Below are positions 39,383 through 48,934 of a stretch of DNA of 64,000 nt, one piece after another. Source of the stretch: Hyphomonas beringensis (lineage in GTDB: Bacteria > Pseudomonadota > Alphaproteobacteria > Caulobacterales > Hyphomonadaceae). Positions within the stretch are counted from its first letter, which is position 1; each line of letters starts with the position of its first letter. The stretch lies in the NCBI RefSeq assembly GCF_000682755.1, contig NZ_AWFF01000054.1, positions 99,744 through 163,743 of the forward strand, read 5' to 3'. The position numbers and the translations under genes were made by a program. The notes beneath the pieces are model-generated. The model was not told the origin of the DNA. It searched no databases and saw only the letters and a program-made list of their open reading frames with translations.

Positions 39383-41614
39383 TTAGTTATCACTTCCGCC
39401 GTCATCTTTTGTGGCCTCACCAGGAACTGGAAAGCCGCGATCACGCATCAGCGCGTTTGTGTCAGGTGCATGGCCCCGGAACTCCACATATGCCTCTGAT
39501 GGATCAATCGTGTTGCCAACCGAAAGGATCCACTTGCGGAACTTCGCGGCGGTTTCCGCGTCATAGGGCCCGCCAGCTTCTTCAAAAGCTTCCCATGCAT
39601 CTGCGCTGAACGTGTCAGCCCACAGATAGGCATAATAACCTGCGGCATAGCCTTCGCCGGAAAATACGTGAGAGAATTGCGGCAAGCGGTGACGCATGGG
39701 CAGTTCTTCCGGCATGTCCAGTTCCACCAGGGTTTCCCGCTCGAACGTATCTGCGTCAAAGTCAGAGAAGTCCGTCATCGTATGAAGCTTCATGTCCACG
39801 AGCGCACTGGCCAGATATTCGGTCGTATCGAATCCCTGGCGGGCATTGGCGGCCCGTTCGATCTTCTCCACCAGTTCCTCCGGAATGGGCTCGCCCGTTT
39901 CCACATTGAGGGCAAAGCGCTGAAGGATTTCCGGTGTTGGCAGCCAGTGTTCGTGAACCTGGCTCGGGAATTCGACATAATCCCGCGGCACCGCCGTCCC
40001 GGCAAGCGAGGGGTAGGTGACATTCGAATTCAAACCATGCAGCGCATGACCAAACTCGTGGAATAGCGTGGTCGCATCATCCCATGAAATCAGGATCGGC
40101 TCTCCGGGAGAGCCCTCAACGAAATTGGAATTGTTCGAAACGATTGGTGTGGTGAAGCCATCAATATTGTTCTGTGAACGGTAGGCATTCATCCACGCGC
40201 CTGAACGCTTGCCAGACCGGGCATAGGGGTCGAAATACCACAGGCCCACATGCTTGCCATCCCGCAGGACTTCCCAAACGCGCACATCCTCATGAAAGAC
40301 GGGAACGTCTTCAACCGGCTTGAACTCAAAGCCGTACAGCTCGCCGGCCATCCAGAACATGCCCTCGCGCAGCTTTTCCAGCTGCAGGTATTGTTTCACT
40401 TCCTCAGAGTCGAAATCATAGTCGGCCTGCCGGACCTTTTCGGCATAGTAGCGATAGTCCCACGGGGCGATCGTAATGTCCGCGCCTTCTGCATCAGCAA
40501 CTTCCTGCATGGCGGCCACTTCCTCGCCCACCTTGGCTTTTGCGGCAGGCCAGACCTTCATCATCAATTCCATGGCCGCATCAGGCGTCTTTGCAACGGC
40601 CTTTTCAATCGACCAGGAGGCGTAGTTGTCATAGCCCAGAATCTTGGAGCGCTCCGCGCGCAGCTTCATGATGTCAGCGATGACTTTATTGTTGTCATAG
40701 GCGTCGCCATTGTCGCCGCGATTATAATAGGTCCGCCACACTTCCTCGCGCAGCTCGCGATTGTCTGAATAGGTCAGGAACGGGTCCATGGAAGAGCGAG
40801 TGTTGAGAATGGCATACTTGCCGCCCTCATTGTCACGTGACTCTGCGGCTGACTCTGCAGCACTAACGACAGATTCCGGAAGACCGGAAATCTGGTCCTC
40901 TGTGAGCCAGGTTACATAGGCTTCCTCATCATGAAGAAGGTTGTTCGAGAAGGTTGTGTAGAGAGAAGCCAGCTGCTGGTTGATCTCGGCGACACGCGCC
41001 TTGTCTGCATCATCCAGTCCGGCACCTGCGCGTGTGAAGTCTGTATAATAGTCCCAGACAAGACGCTGTTGTTCCGGCGTGAGCGCGTCATAGGCATCAC
41101 CATTATAGATCGCCTCAATGCGATCATAGAGAGCCTTGTTCTGGTAGATTGCATCGCTGAAGGCCGCGAGCTTCGGAGCCATTTCGCGCTGGACTTCCTG
41201 CACATCAGGGCTGCTCAGACCGGAAGCGTATATCCCGTAGATCGTGCCAACGCGGTCAAGCTCGCCGCCTGCTTCTTCCATTGCAAGGATTGTGTTGTCA
41301 AAGGTCGGCGCGGCGGTTTGTGAGGCAATGGCGTCAATCTCGGCTTGAGCGCTCTCTATGGCTGCTTCAAGGGCAGGCTGGAACATGGACACTTCCACCT
41401 TGTCAAAGGGTGGGACACCGCCATACGGGCCTGTCCATTCTTCGAGAAGGACGCGGTACGTGTCGTCTTCGTTCATCTCTGCCATATCATCCATCGACTC
41501 CTGCACTTCTACCACCTGCTCTTCTGGGTTTGTAACCTCCTCAGTGCTCTCACACGAGGTGATGGCAAGCAAAGCGACCGCTGAGGCACTGGCGATGAGG
41601 GTGGATTTTGTCAT
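39383..41614 (-). CDS. M3-family zinc metallopeptidase (peptidyl-dipeptidase Dcp type), lipoprotein
   Basis: 743 residues; AGGAG sits 7 bases before ATG. A lipoprotein signal with lipobox ITSC is at residues 18-21, followed by an acidic linker. The zinc motif HEFGH is at 519-523 (LFHEFGHALHGL) with the downstream Glu region (YVEFPSQVHEHW), as in Dcp. Dcp removes C-terminal dipeptides from oligopeptides. Standard Dcp is cytoplasmic or periplasmic; here a lipid anchor places it at a membrane. It supports the view of the region as a peptide-degrading island. Confidence 0.92.
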   Translation of the reverse strand: MTKSTLIASASAVALLAITSCESTEEVTNPEEQVVEVQESMDDMAEMNEDDTYRVLLEEWTGPYGGVPPFDKVEVSMFQPALEAAIESAQAEIDAIASQTAAPTFDNTILAMEEAGGELDRVGTIYGIYASGLSSPDVQEVQREMAPKLAAFSDAIYQNKALYDRIEAIYNGDAYDALTPEQQRLVWDYYTDFTRAGAGLDDADKARVAEINQQLASLYTTFSNNLLHDEEAYVTWLTEDQISGLPESVVSAAESAAESRDNEGGKYAILNTRSSMDPFLTYSDNRELREEVWRTYYNRGDNGDAYDNNKVIADIMKLRAERSKILGYDNYASWSIEKAVAKTPDAAMELMMKVWPAAKAKVGEEVAAMQEVADAEGADITIAPWDYRYYAEKVRQADYDFDSEEVKQYLQLEKLREGMFWMAGELYGFEFKPVEDVPVFHEDVRVWEVLRDGKHVGLWYFDPYARSGKRSGAWMNAYRSQNNIDGFTTPIVSNNSNFVEGSPGEPILISWDDATTLFHEFGHALHGLNSNVTYPSLAGTAVPRDYVEFPSQVHEHWLPTPEILQRFALNVETGEPIPEELVEKIERAANARQGFDTTEYLASALVDMKLHTMTDFSDFDADTFERETLVELDMPEELPMRHRLPQFSHVFSGEGYAAGYYAYLWADTFSADAWEAFEEAGGPYDAETAAKFRKWILSVGNTIDPSEAYVEFRGHAPDTNALMRDRGFPVPGEATKDDGGSDN

Positions 41615-42044
41615 GAGAATCTCCTGGGATCGGGCATGTCTGAGGTGGATATAACCTCCTCAGAATGATTTCATTTGCAACGATCAGATTCATAACACCG
41701 TGTCAGGCCTCTCGTCCACTACAGGGCATAGTGCAGGCGGTAACGTGAACGTGAAGTCTTCCAGCGGATGGTAACTGTGGTGGGATACACGCCAGTTGAA
41801 AACAGGGGCACGAATTCGGTCAACCATGGCTGACTCTTGCGGGCCTGGATGTAACGCCAGGGAAGTGAGTGGCCCTCACCAGAAGACAAGTTCTTTGGGC
41901 GGGGCTGAATTGGCCTGGCCTCTTTGATAATTCAGCTCACTGAATATAGCCGCATTCGAAAATGGCCGCCCGCTACATGCTCGTAGCGGGCGGCCTGGAG
42001 AGGTCCATTCACAGGGGTGGTGTGGGCGCGGCGCGCTTAGAGTA
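41615..42044. other. Intergenic region between M3 peptidase and carboxylesterase genes
   Basis: Apart from the terminator of the carboxylesterase gene (41964-41995) no feature is supported. A minus-strand frame at about 41720-41940 reads a tryptophan- and arginine-rich peptide ending HYAL but has no start codon, no recognisable family and is stopped upstream, so it is not called. Confidence 0.5.
41964..41995 (-). terminator. Rho-independent terminator of the carboxylesterase gene
   Basis: Perfect 13-bp stem GGCCGCCCGCTAC (41964-41976) and GTAGCGGGCGGCC (41983-41995), 6-base loop. On the minus strand it is followed by ATTTTCG, and it lies 50 bases past the carboxylesterase stop. Confidence 0.85.
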
Positions 42045-43643
42045 TCAGTCCTTGCCGGGCTCAGGCATGGACCAGGTCTCGACGGCATCCAGGCGATCAG
42101 CCAACGGATCTGGTGTCAGCTCTGGCCCGTCTTTTGTGAGCAGCAGGATGGGTTGTTCTACGGGTTCATACCGTAGCCAGTCGGGTGCAGCCGCATCACT
42201 CGGATCTCCGGTCTTTACGAAGCTCACCACATAGTCACTCATCTGTGCCGCTGCCTCTCGGTCATCCTGTGTCGTGGCATCGCCATAGCGGGCTGAAACA
42301 GTATCCATGAAATATGGAATGTCTGTCGCATGAGGGGCGCCGGGCCATTCGTCTCGCTTGCTGTCGGCAACATAACCAAATCTGTAATACCAGACGGGCT
42401 GACCTTGTGCTGTGTGGGCGTTGGCGACGAATCGGGCCGGCTCTGCCATCAGCATGTCTGAATAGATGGCCTGGCGCAGACGGCTCGGATCGTCGCTGAA
42501 TGCGGCATAGGCTTCCCGTGCAGATTCCGGATCGCTGAAACCAGCGAACAATTCGTCCGGCGTGAGCGGTGGCCCAAAGCCGAGGTCCATGCTGGTCGTG
42601 CCGATCATCAGCGGCACCATTTCCTCACGGCCAGCTTCAAAGGCATTTGACGGGCCCGTAATGATCGTTCCGTCGATCATGGGACCAGAGGCTGGCGCGA
42701 CCGGTTTCGAAGCCATTCCAGTGCCCGCCACAATCGTGTCGGCTGGCAGAGCCCGCAACTGTTTCAGCGCGTCTCGGCCATCGCCTGTGATGCCGGCCCA
42801 TTTGGCAAAGCCGACGCCATCATCTTCCCCGTCCGGACGATCATCTGAGGTAACCGGCTTTTGCATCGCGTCCATTCTAGCCGGAGCGGACATCGCAATG
42901 GCGCCCTCGAAGAGGCCGTCTGCCAAGGGCGTCGTCATCAGGTTCAGCACGGCGCTGCCCCCGGCGGATTCGCCCATGATCGTGATTTTTTCGGGATCGC
43001 CCCCAAAGGCGGCGATGTTCTCGTTCACCCATTCCAGGGCAGCAATTTGGTCCAGGTAGCCGTAATTGCCCAGCAGACCATTATCCTCATTTGCCGCCGT
43101 CAGGGCAGGGTGGGCAAAGAAGCCAAAGCGTCCGAGGCGATAGTTGAAGCTGACGACAACCAGCCCCTCTTCGGCAAGGGGGGCGCCGTCATATACGCTG
43201 GGCGATGATCCGCCATTGACCCATCCGCCGCCATAGATCCAGAACAGGACTGGCAGCTTGTCGCCCTCTTTGGCGTCGGCGGGTTTCCAGACATTCACAT
43301 AGAGGCAGTCTTCTGCGGGTGTCGTTGTCAGAGGCGCTTCGTCTGCTGCGAATGGAATTTGCATGCAGTCATGCCCGAAGGCCGTCGCCTCCAGTGTCCC
43401 GTCCCAGCTTTTGGCGGGCTGCGGCGCGCGCCATCGTAGATCACCAATAGGCGGCGCGGCATAAGGGATGCCCTTGAACGCAATGACGCCTTCCTGCTGG
43501 ACGCCCTTCACCTTGCCTGTTTCTGTTTGCGCGAGGGTGGCATCGCTGCTGGCGTCTTCCTCGGCGCGATTGGGCGCGGCGCAGCTGGCCAGGCTCGCGG
43601 CCAGCAGAATTGCGGCGGAAGCATGTGTGAGTTTCATGTTCAC
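42045..43643 (-). CDS. Type B carboxylesterase, lipoprotein
   Basis: 532 residues; CAGGAG precedes the ATG. Lipobox LASC at residues 18-21. Motifs of the carboxylesterase/para-nitrobenzyl esterase family: GIPYAAPPIGDLRWRAP, EDCLYVNVWKP, the oxyanion region YGGGWVNGGSS, nucleophile Ser226 in GESAGGSAVL, and C-terminal His region ATDIPYFM. It hydrolyses carboxylic esters at a membrane surface. Divergent from the ECF sigma gene. Role in the neighbouring peptide island is unproven; it could remove ester groups from imported substrates. Confidence 0.9.
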   Translation of the reverse strand: MNMKLTHASAAILLAASLASCAAPNRAEEDASSDATLAQTETGKVKGVQQEGVIAFKGIPYAAPPIGDLRWRAPQPAKSWDGTLEATAFGHDCMQIPFAADEAPLTTTPAEDCLYVNVWKPADAKEGDKLPVLFWIYGGGWVNGGSSPSVYDGAPLAEEGLVVVSFNYRLGRFGFFAHPALTAANEDNGLLGNYGYLDQIAALEWVNENIAAFGGDPEKITIMGESAGGSAVLNLMTTPLADGLFEGAIAMSAPARMDAMQKPVTSDDRPDGEDDGVGFAKWAGITGDGRDALKQLRALPADTIVAGTGMASKPVAPASGPMIDGTIITGPSNAFEAGREEMVPLMIGTTSMDLGFGPPLTPDELFAGFSDPESAREAYAAFSDDPSRLRQAIYSDMLMAEPARFVANAHTAQGQPVWYYRFGYVADSKRDEWPGAPHATDIPYFMDTVSARYGDATTQDDREAAAQMSDYVVSFVKTGDPSDAAAPDWLRYEPVEQPILLLTKDGPELTPDPLADRLDAVETWSMPEPGKD

Positions 43644-43875
43644 TCCTGTCTGTACGCTTCAGGCTTCTGGAGGGCAGGCATGCCCTCCCCTGATTTGATG
43701 TGGCCTTTCAAGGTTGGCGCATTTGGTTCAGGACTGGCTTCGCCGTCAAGTTGTCGGCACACGGCATGGGCAGGCGGGTGATCACCGCCGCCCTTTCGCT
43801 CATAGGGGCATCAGCCAGCGAAGAAATTGACGCCAGCCTCTTTCCTGCCTGCAAAATACAGATTATCGCACCAGC

Positions 43876-44445
43876 ATGTCGAAGAATGTCGACCAATGGT
43901 TCATGGACACGGTGTTGCCGCTGGAGGCGGAGCTGGAGCGATTCCTGGCTCGCCACTGGTCTGACGCATCCGAAGTCCGCGATCTGCGCCAAGAGGTTTA
44001 CAGCCGCCTCTACAAGTCGGCGGCGAATGGCCTGCCGCATAATACGCGTGCCCTGATGTATTCAACGGCCCGTAACCTGATTATTGACCTGGTTCGTCGT
44101 AAACGTGTGGTTTCTATCGAAACCGTGATGGATTTTGAAAGCTGGGACGTCTCCTCTGAAGAGGCTGGTCCATTTGAGACAGTATCGGCCCGACAGGAAC
44201 TGAGTATGCTTCGAACGGCCCTTGAAACCTTGCCCCGGCGCACCCGAGACATCGTCCAGATGCGCCGTGTGCAGGGCATGTCGCAGCGTGAAACCGCGCA
44301 TGCGCTCGGGGTCTCTGAGCCGACGGTTGAGCGCCATGTAAGTAAAGGTGTGCGCCTGCTGGCGGATGCTCTGGCCAAACTTGGCGTGCACCGTGGAGCC
44401 GTGATTTCACCGGCAAATGACATGGAGGGCGAGCGTGAACGCTGA
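43876..44445 (+). CDS. ECF-type RNA polymerase sigma factor (FecI-like)
   Basis: 189 residues. Sigma-70 region 2 (EVRDLRQEVYSRLYKSAANG...ARNLIIDLVRRKRVVS) and region 4 (LETLPRRTRDIVQMRRVQGMSQRETAHALGVSEPTVERHVSKGVRLL) are both clear, and the acidic linker is short, as in FecI. It is followed, overlapping, by a FecR-like gene and then an STN-containing TonB receptor, the standard arrangement in which ligand binding by the receptor activates the sigma factor through FecR. The start lacks a strong ribosome site. Confidence 0.92.
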   Translation: MSKNVDQWFMDTVLPLEAELERFLARHWSDASEVRDLRQEVYSRLYKSAANGLPHNTRALMYSTARNLIIDLVRRKRVVSIETVMDFESWDVSSEEAGPFETVSARQELSMLRTALETLPRRTRDIVQMRRVQGMSQRETAHALGVSEPTVERHVSKGVRLLADALAKLGVHRGAVISPANDMEGERER

Positions 44446-45445
44446 TTATGCTCTCCTTTCAGCTGACGATGCTGAGCAGGCGGCCGCAGACTGGCTGGCG
44501 CGGCTTGACCGTGAAGGCTTGCTGAGCGGCCCTGTCGATGTGGATGCCTTGTGTGACGCGCGGCACGATTTCGACGTTTGGGTAAATGCCGAGATGGGGC
44601 ACCGCGTGGCATTCCTGCGGGCGGCGACCGCCTGGTCCCGCGCAGAGCGCCTCGCGGCACTGAAAACTCATGACGCCATTCCCCGGCGATCCATTCTTCA
44701 GCGCCCGGTCGTCCAGATGCTCGCGGCTGCAGCCTGCATAGCAATGGCAATCCTTGTTGTTATTCCGCTTGGTCTGTTTGAAGGCGCGTCCGGTCAGCCT
44801 GCGCCGCTTCATTATCAGACGGCTCGCGGAGAGATGAAAACGCTGACGCTGGAAGACGGCTCGGTTCTTACCCTGAACACAGACACAAGTGTGGACGTCC
44901 TCTTCAGCAAGGACGAAAGACAAGTCGCGCTGATTGAGGGCGAGGTCTTCTTTGATGTCGCAAAGGCACCAGAGCGGCCTTTCCTTATTGATGCCGGTGA
45001 AGGGCAGGTCAGGGTACTTGGCACCTCTTTCGGTATTGAGCGCCGTCAGGGCGTTGTCGAAGTCGCCGTCAGCGAGGGTACAGTCTGGGTCGGAAGCGCC
45101 GCCCATGCGGACACGTCCGAAAGCATCCTCACGCCGGGGATGATTGGCTATGCGAGTGCCAATGGCGTCATCGTCGAAACGTCTGATGTTGCGGCGGTGG
45201 ACCAGCGTCTGCTGTGGCGTGAGGGGCGGTTGAGGTTTGATGATACGCCGTTGCGTGATGTCGCGGCGGAGTTCAACCGCTACAATACGATCCAGCTGGT
45301 TGTCACCGACGAGGCGACGGGCGACATTGAGATCGGTGGCACCTTCCGCCTTGATAATGTTGAGGCTTTTGCCCGCCTGGCCAATGATGGCCTTGGGCTG
45401 GATGTTAGTCACGCGCCGGGACGGATCGAGCTTTCCAGCGAGTGA
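44435..45445 (+). CDS. FecR-family anti-sigma/sigma-regulator membrane protein
   Basis: 336 residues from GTG 44435, chosen because GGAGG lies 7 bases upstream; the sigma gene stop at 44445 overlaps it. N-terminal cytoplasmic part contains the FecR_N pattern (AADWLARLDREG...W); one membrane helix at about 91-115 (AAAACIAMAILVVIPLGLF); the periplasmic FecR domain shows YQTARGEMKTLTLEDGSVLTLNTDT and EGEVFFDVAKAPERPFLI; a C-terminal STN-like segment follows. It relays the signal from the receptor at 45587 to the sigma factor. Confidence 0.92.
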   Translation: MNADYALLSADDAEQAAADWLARLDREGLLSGPVDVDALCDARHDFDVWVNAEMGHRVAFLRAATAWSRAERLAALKTHDAIPRRSILQRPVVQMLAAAACIAMAILVVIPLGLFEGASGQPAPLHYQTARGEMKTLTLEDGSVLTLNTDTSVDVLFSKDERQVALIEGEVFFDVAKAPERPFLIDAGEGQVRVLGTSFGIERRQGVVEVAVSEGTVWVGSAAHADTSESILTPGMIGYASANGVIVETSDVAAVDQRLLWREGRLRFDDTPLRDVAAEFNRYNTIQLVVTDEATGDIEIGGTFRLDNVEAFARLANDGLGLDVSHAPGRIELSSE

Positions 45446-45503
45446 ATGTGTCAGAAATTACAGCCACGCTGAAATATTTCATGTATTTTTTAAAAAAAGT
45501 TGA

Positions 45504-45527
45504 GGGAAAACTTTTTACCACTCGTCT
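45504..45527 (+). promoter_or_regulatory. Possible ECF-type promoter of the STN receptor gene
   Basis: GGGAAAA (45504-45510) and CGTCT (45523-45527) in the fecR-TBDR 5 gap resemble the -35 (GGAA) and -10 (CGTC) elements used by ECF sigma factors. The spacing is a few bases shorter than usual, so this is tentative. Confidence 0.3.
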
Positions 45528-45586
45528 CACCCGATTGAAGGCAGGTGGACCTTTTCCGCCAGCCCACCGTTTCTGGGGAGAAATAC

Positions 45587-48500
45587 ATGAGAAATTGGTC
45601 TGCTAGACTACTGACCGGCGCGGCGATCGTCGCGCTGACGGCTTCGCCTGCATTTGCGCAAGCGCAGCCTGCTTCTGTTCAATCTTTTGATCTGCCGGCA
45701 GGGCCTCTCAGCGATGCGCTGGATGCCTTCATTGCACAGTCCGGGCGTGATCTGATCTATCGCTCAGATCAGGTTCAGAACATTTCTGTCGCCAGTGTCG
45801 AAGGTCAGCTTTCCGATGCGGAAGCGCTGGATCGCCTTCTGAATGGGTCCAGTCTGCAAATGCGTTCTGACGAGTCCGGAGCAATCCTGGTCTACGCCCA
45901 GGCCGAGCCTACGCCGGTGCGCCAACAGTCCGCTCCGGCCACCCGCCAAGTTCAACAGTCTGAAGCCCCCGTTGCGGTTGCCGCTCCTCAGGAAGAAGAT
46001 GAAGAAGCGCGCCTCGAAAGCGTCGTTGTTGTCGGTAGTCAGATCCGTGGCGCTCAAGTCGATGGCGAGCTGCCAGTTACGGTCGTTGGGGATGATCAGC
46101 TTGCTGCCATCGCTGCCGTCGACGGTGATGATGTCTTTCGCTCCATCCCGCAATTCGGCGATGTCGGCTTCAACAGCACCGGAAACGTCTCTGGTGGAGT
46201 GAACTCCGCCCGCGGCGATGTTGCGTCCATCAACCTCCGTGCGATTGGAACGGGCAACACGCTGGTCCTGCTCAATGGCCGCCGCATGGTGAACCACCCA
46301 GGCACCCAGTCCGAAAACCTCGTGCCGGTTACGACAGTGAACGCGAATGCCATCCCGGTGACCGGGATCAGCCGTGTTGAAGTCCTTCTCGATGGCGCTT
46401 CCGCGCTCTACGGCTCTGATGCTGTGGCGGGCGTCGTCAATACGGTGCTCAAGGATGATTTTGACGGTCTGATCGTCAGTGGCCGTTATGGTAATGAGTT
46501 TGACGTTGATGCCGATGAGTTCAACCTGAACCTCCAGGCTGGCAAGAACTTCAACAATGGCCGTTCCAATATTTCCCTGTTCGCGGCCTATACCGACCGT
46601 GACCCGGTCTTCGCGTCAGAGCGTGATTTCTCTGCGAATGCAGACCTGCGTGATCGCCTGCCTGAGAGCTGGGCTGGTGACACGGATTTCCGCAATACGT
46701 CTACGAACACGCCATGGGGCGCATTCACTCTGCGTGACCCTGAAACCGGCAGACCTTACAATCTCGCGGGCGTCTCAAACAGCTCCGGTGGTGTGCACAT
46801 TCAGCCGGACACCGAAGCGGGCTGCCGTGTATCCCTCGGCGACGGAATCTGCCTGGACGACAGCAACTCCTCCGGCTCCATTCCGCAGCGCTACAACACG
46901 AACTCCGCGCGTACGATCAATAATGGTGTTGAGCGTCTGAACCTTTTCAGCACGTTCAATCATGATTTCGAGAATGGCATACGCTTCTTCTCGGAAGCGG
47001 GCCTCTATAAGGCGACATCCAATGCTGAACGCGCAGGTTCCGCAAACCTGACGGCCGACCGTACGCTCATTCCTGCGGACAATTACTACAACCCGTTCGG
47101 CCCGGTCGGGTCTCCGAACCGCATTGAAGGCATTGGTACGCCAGCTGAAGGTCTGGATGTTGAACTCCGTCGGTACCGCCTTGTCGATGCTGGCCCTCGC
47201 AAGATCGAAGTGGAGAACACCAATTGGCGCCTGCTCGGTGGCCTGAGAGGTGACTTCAAAGGCTTCGATTGGGAAACTGCGGTCGTCTATTCCGAAGCGG
47301 AAACGAACGACACGACGTCCCGTGTTTCCAATACGCTGTTCCTCGAAGCGCTCAGCCTGACAACGCCGGATGCTTACAACCCGTTCAACGGTGGCGGCCT
47401 GCCACTGTCTGATGAGGGCGACGGCACGCCTAGCGATGCTCAGACCATGAAAGACTTCATGGTGCCGGTCTACCGCAAGTCCACCACCAGCCTTGCAATG
47501 TGGGACTTCAAACTCTCCCGTCCTGACCTGTTCCAGATGCCAGCCGGCCCGGTTGGCGCAGCGATTGGTATCGAAGCACGTCACGAGGAGTATGAAGACG
47601 ACCGCGATCCGCGCCTTGATGGCACGATCCAGTTCATCTCTCCGCTGACGGGTGAGGCCACCAGCGACGTGATGGGCTCCAGCCCAACGTTGGACTCCGA
47701 TGGTGATCGCGACGTGTTCTCGGCCTTCGCCGAACTGGCCGTTCCGATCATTTCGCCGGAAATGAACATTCCGCTGGCGCAATCGGTCAATATGCAGCTG
47801 GCTGTGCGTTACGAGGATTATGATCTCTTCGGCAGCGTTACGAAGCCGAAAGTCGCCCTGGCCTGGCGCCCGTCCGACTTCCTGCTGTTCCGTACGGCCT
47901 GGTCGCAAGGCTTCAAGGCACCGAACCTGCAGCAGCAATTTGACCGTAGTCTCGAGCGTACCAATACGCGCACGGACTATATTCAGTGTGAAGCAGACCT
48001 ACGCGCAGGCCGCATCGCCAGCTTCTCTGACTGTGACCAGGCCCAGGCTGTGGTCAGCCAGCGTCAGGGCTCTACGGAGCTCGGCCCGGAAGAGTCCGAA
48101 AGCTTCTCTGCAGGCCTCGTCTATGACGCGACCTTCCTGCCGGAAGAGATGGGCACGCTTCAGCTGACCGTGGATTACTGGTCCATCGAACAGGAAGATG
48201 TCGTCGGTATCTTTGGTGATGAAAATCACCTGATCCTCGATTATCTTCTGCGCACACGTGGCAGCTCTAACCCGGCCGTTGTACGTGCCGATCCGACGGA
48301 AGAAGACATTGCTGCCTATGCAGGCACGGGTCTCGATCCGGCGGGTGAGGTTCTCTATGTCGATGACAATTACCTGAACCTGCTGCCACGGGATGTGGAA
48401 GGTCTGGACATCGGCGTCTACTACGACCTCGACACTGCCAAATGGGGTGATTTCGGCCTCAAGGTGAACGTCGCTCAGCTGCGCAAATTCTACCAGGATC

Positions 48501-48934
48501 TCGCGCCGCGTGAGGCCGAAATCCAGGCAGCACAGGAAGCCGGTGAGATCAGCGATGTTGCTGCACTCGCAGGTGTGGGCGACCTGATCCGTCAGGACGG
48601 CCGTCCGGAATGGCGCTGGAGCGCATCTGCAACCTGGCGCATGGATGCCTGGGGTGCTGGCTGGTACACGAGCTACATCGATGATGTACTCGACACCAGC
48701 GCGACGAATGACGACACTGGCGACTTCTGGGTTGTCGACTCCGCCATTCGCCACAACGCCTATGTTCAGTACACCTTCGGATATGACACCGATAAGCCGC
48801 TGCAAATGCGCGTCGGAGCCCGTAACCTGTTCGACGAAGAGCCGCCGCTTGCGGACGAGTCCTTCGGTTATATGGGCGGTCTTCACTCCCCACGTGGACG
48901 CTTCGTTTATGTGAGTGCAAGGAAGACCTTCTAA
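45587..48934 (+). CDS. Large TonB-dependent receptor with STN signalling domain (TBDR 5)
   Basis: 1115 residues from ATG 45587 (GGGGAG 6 bases upstream). Signal peptide (ending AFA-QA), STN domain about 25-100 (SFDLPAGPLSDALDAFIAQSGRDLIYRSDQV), a proline/glutamine-rich linker, plug starting ESVVVVGSQIRGAQVDGELPV, RVEVLLDGASALYGSDAVAGVVN signature, and a barrel ending ARKTF with terminal Phe. The STN domain and the upstream sigma/FecR genes mean it both imports and signals. An M14 carboxypeptidase gene starts within its stop codon (TAATG), so the ligand is probably a peptide or protein-derived (inference). Confidence 0.95.
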   Translation: MRNWSARLLTGAAIVALTASPAFAQAQPASVQSFDLPAGPLSDALDAFIAQSGRDLIYRSDQVQNISVASVEGQLSDAEALDRLLNGSSLQMRSDESGAILVYAQAEPTPVRQQSAPATRQVQQSEAPVAVAAPQEEDEEARLESVVVVGSQIRGAQVDGELPVTVVGDDQLAAIAAVDGDDVFRSIPQFGDVGFNSTGNVSGGVNSARGDVASINLRAIGTGNTLVLLNGRRMVNHPGTQSENLVPVTTVNANAIPVTGISRVEVLLDGASALYGSDAVAGVVNTVLKDDFDGLIVSGRYGNEFDVDADEFNLNLQAGKNFNNGRSNISLFAAYTDRDPVFASERDFSANADLRDRLPESWAGDTDFRNTSTNTPWGAFTLRDPETGRPYNLAGVSNSSGGVHIQPDTEAGCRVSLGDGICLDDSNSSGSIPQRYNTNSARTINNGVERLNLFSTFNHDFENGIRFFSEAGLYKATSNAERAGSANLTADRTLIPADNYYNPFGPVGSPNRIEGIGTPAEGLDVELRRYRLVDAGPRKIEVENTNWRLLGGLRGDFKGFDWETAVVYSEAETNDTTSRVSNTLFLEALSLTTPDAYNPFNGGGLPLSDEGDGTPSDAQTMKDFMVPVYRKSTTSLAMWDFKLSRPDLFQMPAGPVGAAIGIEARHEEYEDDRDPRLDGTIQFISPLTGEATSDVMGSSPTLDSDGDRDVFSAFAELAVPIISPEMNIPLAQSVNMQLAVRYEDYDLFGSVTKPKVALAWRPSDFLLFRTAWSQGFKAPNLQQQFDRSLERTNTRTDYIQCEADLRAGRIASFSDCDQAQAVVSQRQGSTELGPEESESFSAGLVYDATFLPEEMGTLQLTVDYWSIEQEDVVGIFGDENHLILDYLLRTRGSSNPAVVRADPTEEDIAAYAGTGLDPAGEVLYVDDNYLNLLPRDVEGLDIGVYYDLDTAKWGDFGLKVNVAQLRKFYQDLAPREAEIQAAQEAGEISDVAALAGVGDLIRQDGRPEWRWSASATWRMDAWGAGWYTSYIDDVLDTSATNDDTGDFWVVDSAIRHNAYVQYTFGYDTDKPLQMRVGARNLFDEEPPLADESFGYMGGLHSPRGRFVYVSARKTF

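Noticed and set aside
41718..41940. Minus-strand peptide ending HYAL in the M3-carboxylesterase gap
   Set aside because: No start codon, interrupted upstream by a stop, no family resemblance; probably chance.
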